Assembly (NCBI RefSeq): GCF_001187555.1
Contig: NZ_LFIJ01000002.1
Span: 346,716-410,715 of the forward strand
From: Gilvimarinus polysaccharolyticus
Lineage (GTDB): Bacteria; Pseudomonadota; Gammaproteobacteria; Pseudomonadales; Cellvibrionaceae
Length of the DNA: 64,000 bases
Direction: 5' to 3'
Numbering within the stretch: position 1 is the first letter of the stretch; each line of letters opens with the position of its first letter. This document shows, in pieces, positions 20,685 through 30,598 of the stretch. Below the pieces are notes generated by a model. It worked only from the letters and a program-made list of their open reading frames with translations. It did no database searches and was not told the DNA's origin. The position numbers were made by a program, and so were the translations under genes.

Positions 20685-20762
20685 GATTCCTACGCCAGTA
20701 TTAACTGGATCAGGTTCCGCGGATTCTGTAAAACAGTCTCAGCCCACAAGGGCACTCCGACA
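20685..20762 (-). ncRNA. TPP riboswitch (THI element)
   Basis: On the minus strand the conserved blocks appear in order: GGAGTGCCC, GGGCTGAGACTG, CGGAACCTGATCCAGTT, AATACTGGCGTAGGAA. These match the pyrimidine and pyrophosphate sensor helices of the thiamine pyrophosphate riboswitch. It stands about 115 bases before the thiC start. A small hairpin (TTTGTCTTT with AAAGATAAA) lies in the leader. No strong terminator follows, so control could be at translation start. Confidence 0.96.
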
Positions 20763-20935
20763 AGACGATGGCAAAAGTATACCGGTGGGGTTTAAGACTT
20801 AGCAAGGCTTTATTGTAAAACCATCATGGCTAAAGAAGCTAAGACCAACGACTAAGACCAATTTTATAGCCTTAAAACCCACTTTTTAATGAGTAATAGC
20901 CTAAGAATTTAGGTTAATGTTTATTTAAAAGAGAA

Positions 20936-20964
20936 ATTAAAAAGGCTCACTGTAAGCGAGCCTT
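20936..20964 (-). terminator. Intrinsic terminator of the SutA-like gene
   Basis: AAGGCTC and GAGCCTT form a 7-bp stem around nine bases. On the minus strand TTTTTAATTT follows. It starts about 10 bases after the stop codon. The 20763-20935 stretch between it and the TPP riboswitch shows no gene. Confidence 0.75.
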
Positions 20965-20974
20965 GATACAGGGA

Positions 20975-21247
20975 TTAAATTAACAAACTAGAGTCTACAT
21001 TGGCCAACTTACTAGGCCTACTGGCATCTTCTACACGACTAGGAATTTCATGAACTCGGCCACCGTTGACCAAAAAAGCCTCAATCTGGGCCTGTAACTC
21101 CATTCTTACGCGTTCACGTGATGCGATGCTTAGGTCTTCTGACGGCTTGCCTTTAACGTCAGCTTGGATCTCATCATTATCATCGATATCGACGTCATTA
21201 TCGTCATCTAAACTAGCACTTTCATTTAGTTCATATTGACTCGCCAT
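20975..21247 (-). CDS. SutA-like acidic RNA polymerase-binding regulator
   Basis: A 90-residue protein starting MASQYELNES; GAGAGGTG lies six bases before the ATG at 21247, so the longer frame from 21256 is rejected. The first half is very acidic (DDDNDVDIDDNDE). The second half, RERVRMELQAQIEAFLVNGG followed by RVHEI, resembles the conserved part of Pseudomonas SutA, which binds RNA polymerase and supports transcription in slow growth. As in Pseudomonas, it lies near the amtB-glnK and ubiK/yifB genes. The homology call is by eye. Confidence 0.68.
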   Translation of the reverse strand: MASQYELNESASLDDDNDVDIDDNDEIQADVKGKPSEDLSIASRERVRMELQAQIEAFLVNGGRVHEIPSRVEDASRPSKLANVDSSLLI

Positions 21248-21638
21248 AAATAACACCTCTCAAACCGTATGCCTTATTCATGCCAAAACAAAAATCACCC
21301 ATAACCAATTTTTACTGTCTTGAAATGTAAATCAGAACCTCTTTGAGGGTACTGTTTTTGTTATATGGGCTTGTTCCCTTTATATCGCAAGGAGAGCTTT
21401 TCGTCACAGATTATTTACAATTTTTTAGGCCTGTTTTTTATTAGCACGACGGCCATCTTACATTTTTGTTATTTACCCTTGTTAAGCCTTAAAGCCCCAG
21501 TTAAAAATCTAATCATTCTCAATTGCGCCCTGTAATATCAGCAGCCTTGCAACACACGCATTGTTTGTCAGGGCAGTCGATAAACCGTACACTGCACGCC
21601 ACCTAAACAACATCGACAAATAGAACAAGAGATTGACC
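21248..21638. other. Divergent intergenic region, no gene seen
   Basis: About 390 AT-rich bases between two divergent small genes. I see no coding potential or structured RNA. It presumably holds both promoters, including a plus-strand sigma-70-type candidate at 21565-21593. Confidence 0.55.
21565..21593 (+). promoter_or_regulatory. Sigma-70-type promoter candidate
   Basis: TTGTCA and TACACT are separated by 17 bases, 46 bases before the ATG of the small membrane protein at 21639. Five of six and four of six bases match the consensus. Confidence 0.45.
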
Positions 21639-21962
21639 ATGACCACCCCACGTGAGCTCAAGTACTTTCCAGAGCTATCAGAGCTACCTGTAGCAGAGCA
21701 ACAACAGCGCCTGAACAATGCCAAGGCCATTGCTTTTGGTCCAGATAACCGTCTACAGCGTTGGCGCGGCAACACTCTATTATTTGGCCTAATGTTTATC
21801 GGATCGGTGGGTTTTATGGCGCTTATAGCGCCAGCGCTTGGGTTATCGCAAGATGCCGCCGCCATTATTATGTTAGTGGTTGTGTTACCGGCTTTTTTTG
21901 TCCTTCAACAGCGGCGCTATTTACGTTTAATTCGACGCGCGTTACAGCAACCAGAGGCCTAA
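21639..21962 (+). CDS. Small two-helix membrane protein, function unknown
   Basis: 107 residues starting MTTPRELKYFPEL at the ATG at 21639, preceded by AAGAGA; a TTG six bases upstream is less likely. A charged N-terminal 45 residues is followed by two membrane segments (NTLLFGLMFIGSVGFMALIA and AAAIIMLVVVLPAFFVLQ) and a basic tail rich in arginine. I do not recognise the family. It is a single gene ending at a very long perfect hairpin. Confidence 0.7.
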   Translation: MTTPRELKYFPELSELPVAEQQQRLNNAKAIAFGPDNRLQRWRGNTLLFGLMFIGSVGFMALIAPALGLSQDAAAIIMLVVVLPAFFVLQQRRYLRLIRRALQQPEA

Positions 21963-21989
21963 ATGCTTAAGTGTTGTGTTTCGGCACGG

Positions 21990-22045
21990 AATAAAGCATA
22001 TAAAAAAACGGCGACCAAAGTCGCCGTTTTTTTATATGCTTTATT
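21990..22045. terminator. Very long perfect bidirectional terminator
   Basis: Two 26-base arms (21990-22015 and 22020-22045) are perfectly complementary around the loop CAAA. The core is AACGGCGAC/GTCGCCGTT flanked by A7/T7 and then ATATGC. It ends the small membrane gene on the plus strand and glnK on the minus strand, with U runs in both directions. Confidence 0.9.
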
Positions 22046-22054
22046 TAGTCTTAC

Positions 22055-22498
<444 letters not shown>

Positions 22499-22554
22499 TC
22501 AAAAAATCATCTCTGCCCGCACATAGGGTATTTTACGCCAGAGATACCAGTTAA

Positions 22555-22586
22555 ACCAACTGCCAAGCTAACGCCCGGCAGTTGGT
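22555..22586 (-). terminator. Terminator-like hairpin between amtB and the second glnK
   Basis: ACCAACTGCC and GGCAGTTGGT form a 10-bp stem with a 12-base loop, followed on the minus strand by TTTAA. It could reduce readthrough from amtB into the downstream glnK. Confidence 0.6.
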
Positions 22587-22604
22587 CATCTGCTTACATA
22601 CTAC

Positions 22605-23873
22605 TTACTTAGCAGAGGTAAACTCAGGGTAGGCTTCCATACCACACTCTACCAAGTCGACACCTTCGTACTCTTCTTCTTCGCTAACGCGCAGACCGAT
22701 GATCACCTTAATGATGCTCCATACGATCAGGCTACAAACGAATACCCAGATGAAGATGGTCAAGGCACCCACAATCTGACCAACAAAGGTCGAACCGTCG
22801 TTAGTTAAAGGGACAACCAGCAGACCAAACAGACCGACAACACCGTGTACAGAGATGGCACCTACTGGATCATCGATTTTCATCTTATCCAAAGACAGGA
22901 TAGAGAAGACGACGATGATACCACCGACAGCACCGATGATGGTGGCGCCCAGAGCACTTGGGGTTGAAGGCTCAGCGGTAATCGCTACCAGGCCGGCCAG
23001 TGCACCGTTAAGCGCCATAGTCAGGTCGGCCTTACCGAACAAGATGCGAGCAACAATCAGCGCGGCAACCAAACCACCAGCGGCGGCAGCGTTAGTGTTC
23101 AAGAACACCATGGCAACCGAGTTAGCGCTAGCGATATCGCCCAGTTTTAACACCGAACCACCGTTAAAGCCGAACCAACCCATCCACAAGATGAAAGTAC
23201 CCAAAGTCGCCATTGGCAGGTTAGCGCCGGTAATCGCGTGAATCTCACCGTTTTTACCGTATTTACCTTTACGCGCACCCAGCAGGATAACACCAGCCAA
23301 AGCAGCCGCAGCACCAGCCATGTGGACAATACCCGAGCCTGCAAAGTCAGAGAAACCTAAGTCACCCAAGTTGTACATACCAAATACGTCGGCACCATTC
23401 CAGGTCCAGCTACCTTCCATTGGGTAGATAAAGCCAGTCATAACAACCGCAAAACCCAAGAATGCCCATAACTTCATACGCTCGGCAACCGCGCCCGATA
23501 CGATCGACATCGCCGTAGCTACAAACACCACCTGGAAGAAGAAGTCCGATGCGCCGGAGTAAACCGAGCCACCTTCAAAACCTTCTTCAGCAGAAGATGC
23601 TAGTGCATCAGCCACTAAGGTTTCGCCACCTTGAATGCCCGACAGGAAGAAGCTTCCGTCGTACATAATTGCGTAGCCACAGATCAAGTACATGATGCAC
23701 GAGATCGAGAACAGAGCGACGTTTTTAGTCAAAATCTCTGTAGTGTTTTTGGCGCGAACTAGGCCGGCCTCTAGCATGGAGAAGCCAGCGGCCATCCACA
23801 TTACCAGTGCACCACATACCAAGAAATAAAAGGTATCCATGGCGTACTGCAACTGAAAAATTTGATTTTCCAT
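22605..23873 (-). CDS. amtB: Ammonium transporter AmtB
   Basis: 422 residues with about eleven membrane segments. The twin pore histidines are in GSGIVHMAGA and SVHGVVGLFG. The family signature region DFAGSGIVHMAGAAAAL and the phenylalanine gate context WMGWFGFNGGS are present. It carries ammonium across the inner membrane and is gated by PII. It begins MENQIFQLQYAMDTFYFLVC with no evident cleaved signal; the N-terminus is short compared with E. coli AmtB. It lies 33 bases downstream of one glnK and 211 bases upstream of another. Confidence 0.95.
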   Translation of the reverse strand: MENQIFQLQYAMDTFYFLVCGALVMWMAAGFSMLEAGLVRAKNTTEILTKNVALFSISCIMYLICGYAIMYDGSFFLSGIQGGETLVADALASSAEEGFEGGSVYSGASDFFFQVVFVATAMSIVSGAVAERMKLWAFLGFAVVMTGFIYPMEGSWTWNGADVFGMYNLGDLGFSDFAGSGIVHMAGAAAALAGVILLGARKGKYGKNGEIHAITGANLPMATLGTFILWMGWFGFNGGSVLKLGDIASANSVAMVFLNTNAAAAGGLVAALIVARILFGKADLTMALNGALAGLVAITAEPSTPSALGATIIGAVGGIIVVFSILSLDKMKIDDPVGAISVHGVVGLFGLLVVPLTNDGSTFVGQIVGALTIFIWVFVCSLIVWSIIKVIIGLRVSEEEEYEGVDLVECGMEAYPEFTSAK

Positions 23874-23906
23874 CGCTTAATCCCCGTCTGTTGTATATAA
23901 GTATTC

Positions 23907-24248
<342 letters not shown>

Positions 24249-24347
24249 TTAACTCCTAGAAAATCGATCAAGTAACGCGTCGCAATAAAAACAGCACCTG
24301 TTGCCGTGCGATTAATCGCCACTAACCATTACTGCCAAGCACAACTT

Positions 24348-24363
24348 TGCACAGAGCAGGCCA
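24348..24363 (-). promoter_or_regulatory. Sigma-54 promoter candidate for glnK-amtB
   Basis: On the minus strand TGGCCTGCTCTGTGCA has GG and GC separated by 10 bases, the -24/-12 rule of sigma-54, with TGGC and TGCA matching the consensus ends. The start would lie near 24336, about 90 bases before the glnK ATG. Nitrogen-regulated glnK-amtB operons commonly use NtrC and sigma-54. Only NtrC half sites are visible upstream (for example TGCACCA at 24480). The rest of 24246-24681 shows no gene. Confidence 0.5.
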
Positions 24364-24644
24364 ACCAAACAAACTCTATTGTTTTCAAAGGATTAGCGTG
24401 CAAAGCAAAGCTCGCCTGCGGAAAACGGAGCAGCCAATTCACAGCCGCGCACCAAAAACGCCCCAAGCACAAAGCGCTATGCACCATTAGCGAGCGACGT
24501 TTTTTTCGACATTAACAAGAGGATTTGAGTAGGCAATACAAGCGCCGCAGAAAAATCGATCCGAGCAATAAAAACAACTCTAACGCTCGGCGCATTGAAT
24601 TACCGAACCGACGACTCGGCTCAACTTACGGGATTTTCAGGGTG

Positions 24645-24650
24645 TACAAT
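24645..24650 (+). promoter_or_regulatory. -10 element candidate for ubiK
   Basis: TACAAT 32 bases before the ubiK start is a good -10 match. The -35 region is weak (CAACTT at 17-base spacing), so the call is tentative. Confidence 0.3.
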
Positions 24651-24681
24651 ACGCAATTCCGAATTTATCAGAGCCGCTAAC

Positions 24682-24927
24682 ATGTCAGAATTTACTCAGC
24701 GTATGCTTAAAGAACTACAAGATGCCTTACCCGGTGCCGATGTATTACCCAAAGCCCAGCTACAGGCGGCGCTAGAGGCCGTGGTGCGACGCATGGATTT
24801 AGTCACCCGTGCCGACTTTGACGCACAAGCGGCGGTACTGGCCCGCACCCGGGCACGCCTTGAGGCACTCGAGACCGAGGTTGCCGCCCTCGAGCACACC
24901 ATTGACCCCAGCAGTAGAGCCAGCTAA
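24682..24927 (+). CDS. ubiK: UbiK/BMFP (YqiC) accessory protein for ubiquinone synthesis
   Basis: 81 residues starting MSEFTQRMLKELQDALPG; the codons back to 24595 do not look like family sequence. It fits the BMFP family: an amphipathic first half and a C-terminal coiled coil (RADFDAQAAVLARTRARLEA then LETEVAALE) that forms trimers. In E. coli UbiK helps assemble the late ubiquinone enzymes and binds lipid. As in Pseudomonas it lies between the PII/amtB genes and yifB. Confidence 0.9.
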   Translation: MSEFTQRMLKELQDALPGADVLPKAQLQAALEAVVRRMDLVTRADFDAQAAVLARTRARLEALETEVAALEHTIDPSSRAS

Positions 24928-25000
24928 GTTCTATAAAGTGCGGGCTTTAAGCCCGCTCACTTCTATACTTAAGGGATAATTTGTCACGCAAGGATTGCCT

Positions 25001-26509
25001 ATGTCACTCGCCATCGTCCACACCCGCGCGCTGCTCGGCGTCGATGCACCACCGGTCACCGTTGAGGTTCATCTGTCTAACGGCCTGCCATCATTAGCGA
25101 TAGTGGGAATGCCAGAAACCGCGGTCAAAGAAAGCAAAGATCGGGTTCGCAGCGCAATTTTAAATTCTCATCTTGAGTTTCCAGCTCGTCGCATTACCGT
25201 CAATTTAGCCCCTGCCGACTTACCCAAAGAGGGTGGTCGCTACGATCTGGCCATCGCCATTGGCATTCTGGCCGCCTCCGAGCAAGTACCCTCCGAGCTA
25301 TTAAATGAACTAGAGCTGATCGGCGAGCTGGCGCTATCTGGTGCGGTGCGGCCAGTAACCGGCACACTGCCAGCGGCATTAGCTGCAGGTAAGGCTGGAC
25401 ACAGTCTAATTGTCGCTGCGGCCAACGCCCCCGAAGCGGCTCTGGCGCGCGACACCCACATCTACAGTGCCGAAAACCTACTGCGCGTCTGCGCCCATCT
25501 ACATCGGCGTGGCGAGCTACCCAGCGCCGAGTTTCCCGCCTCGCCTACGCGCCGTCCACAGCCAGAGCTTGCCGACGTGAAGGGCCAACAACAGGCCAAA
25601 AGGGCCTTAGAAGTCGCCGCCAGCGGCGGTCACAATCTATTGATGTTTGGCCCGCCCGGCACGGGTAAAACCATGCTTGCCAGTCGCTTACCTAGCATTT
25701 TGCCCGCTATTGATGAGCGCGACGCCTTAGACGTTGCCGCGATTTATTCGGTATGTGGTGTAGGCCATACGCCGCTCTGGCTTGAACGACCTTTTCGGGC
25801 GCCGCACCACACCGCCTCGGCGGCGGCACTAGTGGGCGGCGGCACTCAACCACGCCCGGGGGAAATCTCACTGGCCCATGGTGGGGTGTTATTTTTAGAT
25901 GAGCTGCCCGAGTTTCAACGACAAGTACTAGAGGTGCTGCGCGAGCCTATGGAAAGCGGAGAGATTCGTATCTCCCGCGCCCGAGCACAAACCTGCTATC
26001 CGGCGCGGGTTCAACTAATAGCCGCCATGAACCCTTGTCCATGTGGTTATTTTGGCGGAGCCATCAACGGTAATAATAATCGCTGCCGCTGTACCAGCGA
26101 GCAAATACAACGCTATCGCAATAAGATATCGGGCCCTATGCTCGACCGGATCGATCTGCACGTCCCGGTGCATAATATTCCGCCCAGCCAACTTAACAAC
26201 GCCCCTATGGGTGAATCTAGCGCCACTGTGCAAGCGCGAGTAAGCCGAACGGTTAACCGACAACAACAGCGGCAAAACAAGCCTAACGCACAGATAAACT
26301 CGAAAGATATTGAACAATTTTGTGTGTTAACTGCGGAAGATCAACAGTTTTTAGAAGCTGCGGTGGTGCGTCTGGGGTTATCAACTCGCTCTTATTACCG
26401 GGTACTCAAGGTAGCGCGCACACTGGCCGATATGATCCAACAAGATACTATTGGCCGCGCACAGCTGGCCGAGGCGTTAAGTTTTAGAGCCCTGGATCGT
26501 GCACCTTAA
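25001..26509 (+). CDS. comM: YifB/ComM family Mg-chelatase-like AAA+ ATPase
   Basis: 502 residues from the ATG at 25001 (MSLAIVHTRALLGVDAPP), with AAGGA seven bases upstream. The N-terminal ChlI-like domain (about 1-170) precedes an AAA+ core with Walker A MFGPPGTGKTMLAS, Walker B GGVLFLDELPEF and AAMNPCPCGY. The C-terminal domain (about 400-500) is rich in the STRSYYRVLKVARTLAD signature. ComM acts as a hexameric helicase promoting branch migration during integration of DNA taken up by transformation. A GC palindrome (GCGGGC-TTTAA-GCCCGC, 24940-24956) lies between it and ubiK. Confidence 0.93.
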   Translation: MSLAIVHTRALLGVDAPPVTVEVHLSNGLPSLAIVGMPETAVKESKDRVRSAILNSHLEFPARRITVNLAPADLPKEGGRYDLAIAIGILAASEQVPSELLNELELIGELALSGAVRPVTGTLPAALAAGKAGHSLIVAAANAPEAALARDTHIYSAENLLRVCAHLHRRGELPSAEFPASPTRRPQPELADVKGQQQAKRALEVAASGGHNLLMFGPPGTGKTMLASRLPSILPAIDERDALDVAAIYSVCGVGHTPLWLERPFRAPHHTASAAALVGGGTQPRPGEISLAHGGVLFLDELPEFQRQVLEVLREPMESGEIRISRARAQTCYPARVQLIAAMNPCPCGYFGGAINGNNNRCRCTSEQIQRYRNKISGPMLDRIDLHVPVHNIPPSQLNNAPMGESSATVQARVSRTVNRQQQRQNKPNAQINSKDIEQFCVLTAEDQQFLEAAVVRLGLSTRSYYRVLKVARTLADMIQQDTIGRAQLAEALSFRALDRAP

Positions 26510-26519
26510 CAAGAAAAGC

Positions 26520-28238
26520 TCAAGGTTGAGGCGGCGGATCACCGGCTAACTGCAGAGTGTGAATCGTGTTTACCAACTGACGATAGCCCATCGGAGCACC
26601 AAGATGGTGTCCCTGAACCTGGTCGCATCCCTCGGCCACCAACCATTGCAGCTGGCGGCCCGACTCCACGCCGTCGGCCACCACAACCTTACCTAAATTG
26701 TGGGCAAGGGTAATCATTGCCGCCACTAATCGCCGCTCACTCTTACGCCGCAGTAAATCCGCCATAAACTGCGAATCTATTTTAAGTGCAGCAATCGGCA
26801 AACGTTGTAAGTGCAAAAAAGACGAGCTGCCGGTGCCAAAGTCATCTAAAGTAAACGTCACCCCAAAATACGATAAAGGCCGCATGCACAAACTGACCAT
26901 TTCGATATTTTCCATCAAGGCCGTCTCGGTCAGCTCAAACTCTATGCACTTGGCGTCGACCCCCGTTTGAGCAAATATATTGGCCATGGTTTGCACCATC
27001 GCATCGTCGCGAAACTGCCGCACAGAAAGTCGCACCGCCATTTTTAATTCAACGTCACAGTCATCCTTTAATTGTTGTAAATCACCACAAGCTTGCCGCA
27101 CGGCCCAGTAACCTATGGCAAAAATAAGCCCGGTATCCTCGGCAATCGAAATAAAGTTAGGCGCGCTCAAAATACCCTTTTGTGGATGGTTCCAACGCAA
27201 CAATGCCTCAAGCGTCACAACTTTGCCGCTATTCACAGCAAAGCGTGGCTGATACTCCAAGTACAGCTCACGGTTCTCCACCGCGCGCCGTAGATCCTCT
27301 TCAAGACTCAAACGATAGCGCACATCGCGGTTCATCTCTTCGGTAAAAAAACGAAAGTGACTGCCCTCATGTTGCTTGGCTTGGTACATCGCTAAATCGG
27401 CACTTTTTAACAGCGCATCGGCGCTGCGACCGGCCTCGGGAAAAGACGCCACTCCAACACTGCAACCAACCGAGAGCTGATAACCATTAATGTTATAAAC
27501 TGAGGTGATTGTCTCAATGATCTTGACCGCAAGATGCGCAATCTTTGATGAACTTTCGACATTTAGGAGCAACAGGGTAAATTCGTCTCCTCCCATCCGT
27601 GCCATCGAATCGCTGCGACGTAGAAGCGTTTGCAAGCGCCCAGCACACTGACGAATTAAACTATCGCCAATATCGTGACCGTAGCGATCGTTGACCACCT
27701 TAAAATGATCTAAGTCGATAAACATCAGCGCAAAACGGGCACGATCTCGAGTAGCCACCCGAATCGCATGCTCGAGGCGATCGCGAAATAGGGCGCGATT
27801 GGGGATATCAGTCAGAGGATCGTGATGCGCCAGACGCGCTAAATTTTGCTCGCTGTGTTTGCGCTCGATGGCGTAGCGTACCGAGCGCTCTAGCAGCACC
27901 GCGTTGATATCATCGAGGACTAAATAATCGGCGGCACCACAGGGGATGGCTTCACGATCAAGCAATAAGTCCATGGCTTGCGACATGACCACTATAGGGA
28001 TCGAGGAAGTTTGGTTTTTAATCTCGGCCAATAAGTTTCGGGCAGCTGCTGCACAATCGGACAACAACACTAAGCCGATCGCGTATTCGCCGCCGAGCAA
28101 TGCCTCTAAGCCCTCTTTTTCAAGATGACCGGCCTGTAGTTGATAACTTGCGGGGCTAATCTCGTCCAACAAACCACTTAAATACTGGGCGAGCGAATGA
28201 TCGCCGCCGAGCAACAGTACGCGCGTACAGCTAATCAT
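26520..28238 (-). CDS. Response-regulator-like GGDEF-EAL protein
   Basis: 572 residues with three parts. Residues 1-125 look like a receiver-type domain (VLLLGGDHSLAQYLSGLL, IPIVVMSQAMD, GAADYLVLDD). A GGDEF domain (about 140-305) has an intact RMGGDEFTLLLLN. An EAL domain (about 315-560) has EALLRW, FTLDDFGTGSSSF and KIDSQF. Both catalytic signatures are complete, so it could make or break cyclic di-GMP. Pseudomonas also has a GGDEF-EAL gene next to rep. The phospho-acceptor aspartate in the receiver part is not clear to me. It is convergent with yifB, only 10 bases apart. Confidence 0.9.
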   Translation of the reverse strand: MISCTRVLLLGGDHSLAQYLSGLLDEISPASYQLQAGHLEKEGLEALLGGEYAIGLVLLSDCAAAARNLLAEIKNQTSSIPIVVMSQAMDLLLDREAIPCGAADYLVLDDINAVLLERSVRYAIERKHSEQNLARLAHHDPLTDIPNRALFRDRLEHAIRVATRDRARFALMFIDLDHFKVVNDRYGHDIGDSLIRQCAGRLQTLLRRSDSMARMGGDEFTLLLLNVESSSKIAHLAVKIIETITSVYNINGYQLSVGCSVGVASFPEAGRSADALLKSADLAMYQAKQHEGSHFRFFTEEMNRDVRYRLSLEEDLRRAVENRELYLEYQPRFAVNSGKVVTLEALLRWNHPQKGILSAPNFISIAEDTGLIFAIGYWAVRQACGDLQQLKDDCDVELKMAVRLSVRQFRDDAMVQTMANIFAQTGVDAKCIEFELTETALMENIEMVSLCMRPLSYFGVTFTLDDFGTGSSSFLHLQRLPIAALKIDSQFMADLLRRKSERRLVAAMITLAHNLGKVVVADGVESGRQLQWLVAEGCDQVQGHHLGAPMGYRQLVNTIHTLQLAGDPPPQP

Positions 28239-28516
28239 TGTGGTTCCCTGTTCAACGTGAAAATTCCATTTCTACCTGCCTTTTGTACGGCCATTGGCAA
28301 TCTTAGGCGTTAATATTGAGTAAGTTTTCTAATTCTGTCGTGTTTTGACAATGTTAAAAACTGCGTCTAAATCAACATAATTGCTCTGACTGTAAACATA
28401 CACCATTAGCCCATTTTTTGTACAGCGTTGAATTTACCTTTACGTTCCAACTCCTTCGCTGCATTGCTACAATGGCGCCCCGTGATATCACCCCTGCAAT
28501 TTAGTAACGAGGCCCC

Positions 28517-30523
28517 GTGACCCGACTCAACCCCCGCCAACGCGAAGCTGTACTGTATGTTGATGGCCCTTGCTTGGTACTTGCAGGTGCCGGTAGCGGT
28601 AAAACTTCGGTTATTACCCGTAAAATCGCTTATTTGATTCAAAAATGCGATATGCCCGCACGGCACATTGCGGCCTTAACCTTTACCAACAAAGCCGCCC
28701 GCGAGATGAAAGAGCGTGTGGGGAGTTTAGTAAAAGGCAGCGCAGCGCGTGGCTTAACGGTGTCGACCTTTCACAATCTAGGGCTCAACATTATCCGTCG
28801 CGAAGCCAAAACCCTAGGCTTTAAACCGGGCTTTTCTATCTTTGATGCCGAAGACGCCCGCTCGCTGTTAAAAGAACTAATGATGAAAGACGGCGAGATG
28901 GATAACGACCATCTCAATATGGTGCAAAACCAAATCTCCAACTGGAAGAACGACCTGACCACCCCAGAGGCCGCCGAAGAACTAGCCCAAAGCCCCGCCG
29001 AGCTCACTATGGTGCGCATTTATGAGCGCTATAACCAAGCGTTGCGGGCTTATAACGCGGTGGATTTTGACGATCTGATTCTGGTGCCGGTACACCTATT
29101 TAACACCCAGCCCGAGGTGCTCGCCCGCTGGCAACGCAAAATTCAATACTTATTGGTGGATGAATACCAAGACACCAACTCCAGCCAGTACCTGCTGGTT
29201 AAACAACTGGTGGGCGGGCGCAATGCGCTAACTGTGGTAGGCGACGACGACCAATCTATTTACGCTTGGCGCGGCGCGCGCCCCGAAAACCTAGTGCTGC
29301 TTAAAGAGGACTTTCCCAACCTGCACTTAATTAAGCTTGAACAAAACTACCGCTCTACCAGCCGGATTTTACGAGTAGCCAACCACTTAATTGCCCACAA
29401 CCCTCACGAATACGACAAAGCCTTGTGGAGTGAGATGGGATTAGGAGACGAGATCCGAGTGGTGAAGTGCGCCTCTGAGGATGCCGAGGCCGAACGCGTT
29501 GCCACCGAAATTTTGGCCAACAAACTGCGTCGTGGCGGTAAATTTAGCGACTATGCCATTTTATATCGGGGCAACCATCAAGGGCGTTTGCTAGAGATCA
29601 AACTGCAACAACACCAAGTACCCTACAAAATCAGTGGCGGCTCATCGTTTTTCGGCAAAACCGAAATCAAAGATGTGATGTCATACCTACGATTATTGGT
29701 TAACCCCGACGACGATAATGCTTTTTTACGTATTATTAACACCCCGCGCCGCCAAATTGGCACCAGTACCTTAGAAGCATTGGGCCGCTTTGCTGGCGAA
29801 CGCCACTTAAGCCTACTGGCTGCCACTGACGATATTGCCCTACAACGCCACGTCCCCAAACAAAACCTAGAACGTTTACGCCGTTTTAGCGATTGGATTA
29901 CTCGCGTGGTTGAGCGCTGTAACGGTCCAGAGCCGGTCGCAGGCATTGAGCAAATGTTAGAAGATATAGGTTACGAGGCCTGGCTACACCAAAATTCATC
30001 CAGCGCTAAAGCCGCCGAAAAGCGTATGAATAACGTTCGCTACCTAACAGATTCGATCCAAAAAATGCTCGAACGCGACGATGGCGAACCACTCACCATC
30101 GATGATGCCATCAGCAAGCTGGTACTGCGGGATATGCTAGAGCGCCAAGAGGAAGAGGAGACCCTCGACCAAGTACAGCTAATGACGCTACACGCATCCA
30201 AAGGGTTGGAGTTTCCTCATGTTTATTTAGTGGGGATGGAGGAGGATTTACTGCCGCATCGCAACAGTATCGAAACCGACAACATAGAAGAGGAGCGCCG
30301 TTTAGCCTACGTGGGCATTACCCGAGCCCAACGCACCATGACATTAACCCTAGCCGGCAAACGCAAACAATACGGCGATATTAACGAGACCACTCCAAGC
30401 CGCTTTATCGACGAACTACCACAAGAAGATATCGTCTTTGAAGGCTTTAGCCCAGCCACGGCCGAGCAAGTTAAAGCCACCGGAGAACAAACCATCTCTA
30501 GCTTATTGAATATGTTTGATTAA
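28517..30523 (+). CDS. rep: ATP-dependent DNA helicase Rep
   Basis: 668-residue superfamily 1 helicase. Motif I is AGAGSGKTSVI (residues 23-33), Ia is ALTFTNKAAREM, II is LLVDEYQDTNSSQY, III is GDDDQSIYAWRGA, V is LMTLHASKGLEF and VI is RRLAYVGITRAQ. Length and sequence fit Rep, which helps restart and clear replication forks, more than UvrD. The start is GTG at 28517 with GAGG upstream. It is divergent from the GGDEF-EAL gene; the 278-base gap between them shows no other feature. Confidence 0.95.
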   Translation: MTRLNPRQREAVLYVDGPCLVLAGAGSGKTSVITRKIAYLIQKCDMPARHIAALTFTNKAAREMKERVGSLVKGSAARGLTVSTFHNLGLNIIRREAKTLGFKPGFSIFDAEDARSLLKELMMKDGEMDNDHLNMVQNQISNWKNDLTTPEAAEELAQSPAELTMVRIYERYNQALRAYNAVDFDDLILVPVHLFNTQPEVLARWQRKIQYLLVDEYQDTNSSQYLLVKQLVGGRNALTVVGDDDQSIYAWRGARPENLVLLKEDFPNLHLIKLEQNYRSTSRILRVANHLIAHNPHEYDKALWSEMGLGDEIRVVKCASEDAEAERVATEILANKLRRGGKFSDYAILYRGNHQGRLLEIKLQQHQVPYKISGGSSFFGKTEIKDVMSYLRLLVNPDDDNAFLRIINTPRRQIGTSTLEALGRFAGERHLSLLAATDDIALQRHVPKQNLERLRRFSDWITRVVERCNGPEPVAGIEQMLEDIGYEAWLHQNSSSAKAAEKRMNNVRYLTDSIQKMLERDDGEPLTIDDAISKLVLRDMLERQEEEETLDQVQLMTLHASKGLEFPHVYLVGMEEDLLPHRNSIETDNIEEERRLAYVGITRAQRTMTLTLAGKRKQYGDINETTPSRFIDELPQEDIVFEGFSPATAEQVKATGEQTISSLLNMFD

Positions 30524-30551
30524 TCGCACAGGGTATTTTTGCGAGATAGTA

Positions 30552-30589
30552 GATATAAAAAAACCCGCCGTAGCGGGTTTTTTTATATC
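30552..30589. terminator. Bidirectional terminator between rep and cytochrome c5 gene
   Basis: Perfect 17-base arms (30552-30568 and 30573-30589) contain ACCCGC/GCGGGT flanked by A7/T7 and ATAT, around loop CGTA. It serves both convergent genes. Confidence 0.9.
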
Positions 30590-30598
30590 GCAAGCTAA

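Noticed and set aside
24420-24490. NtrC binding sites upstream of the sigma-54 candidate
   Set aside because: Only half sites (GCACCA words) are visible; no full dyad with correct spacing.
24306-24515. Plus-strand frame of 69 codons before ubiK
   Set aside because: It overlaps the putative sigma-54 promoter region, starts without a ribosome-binding site and has a composition unlike a protein.
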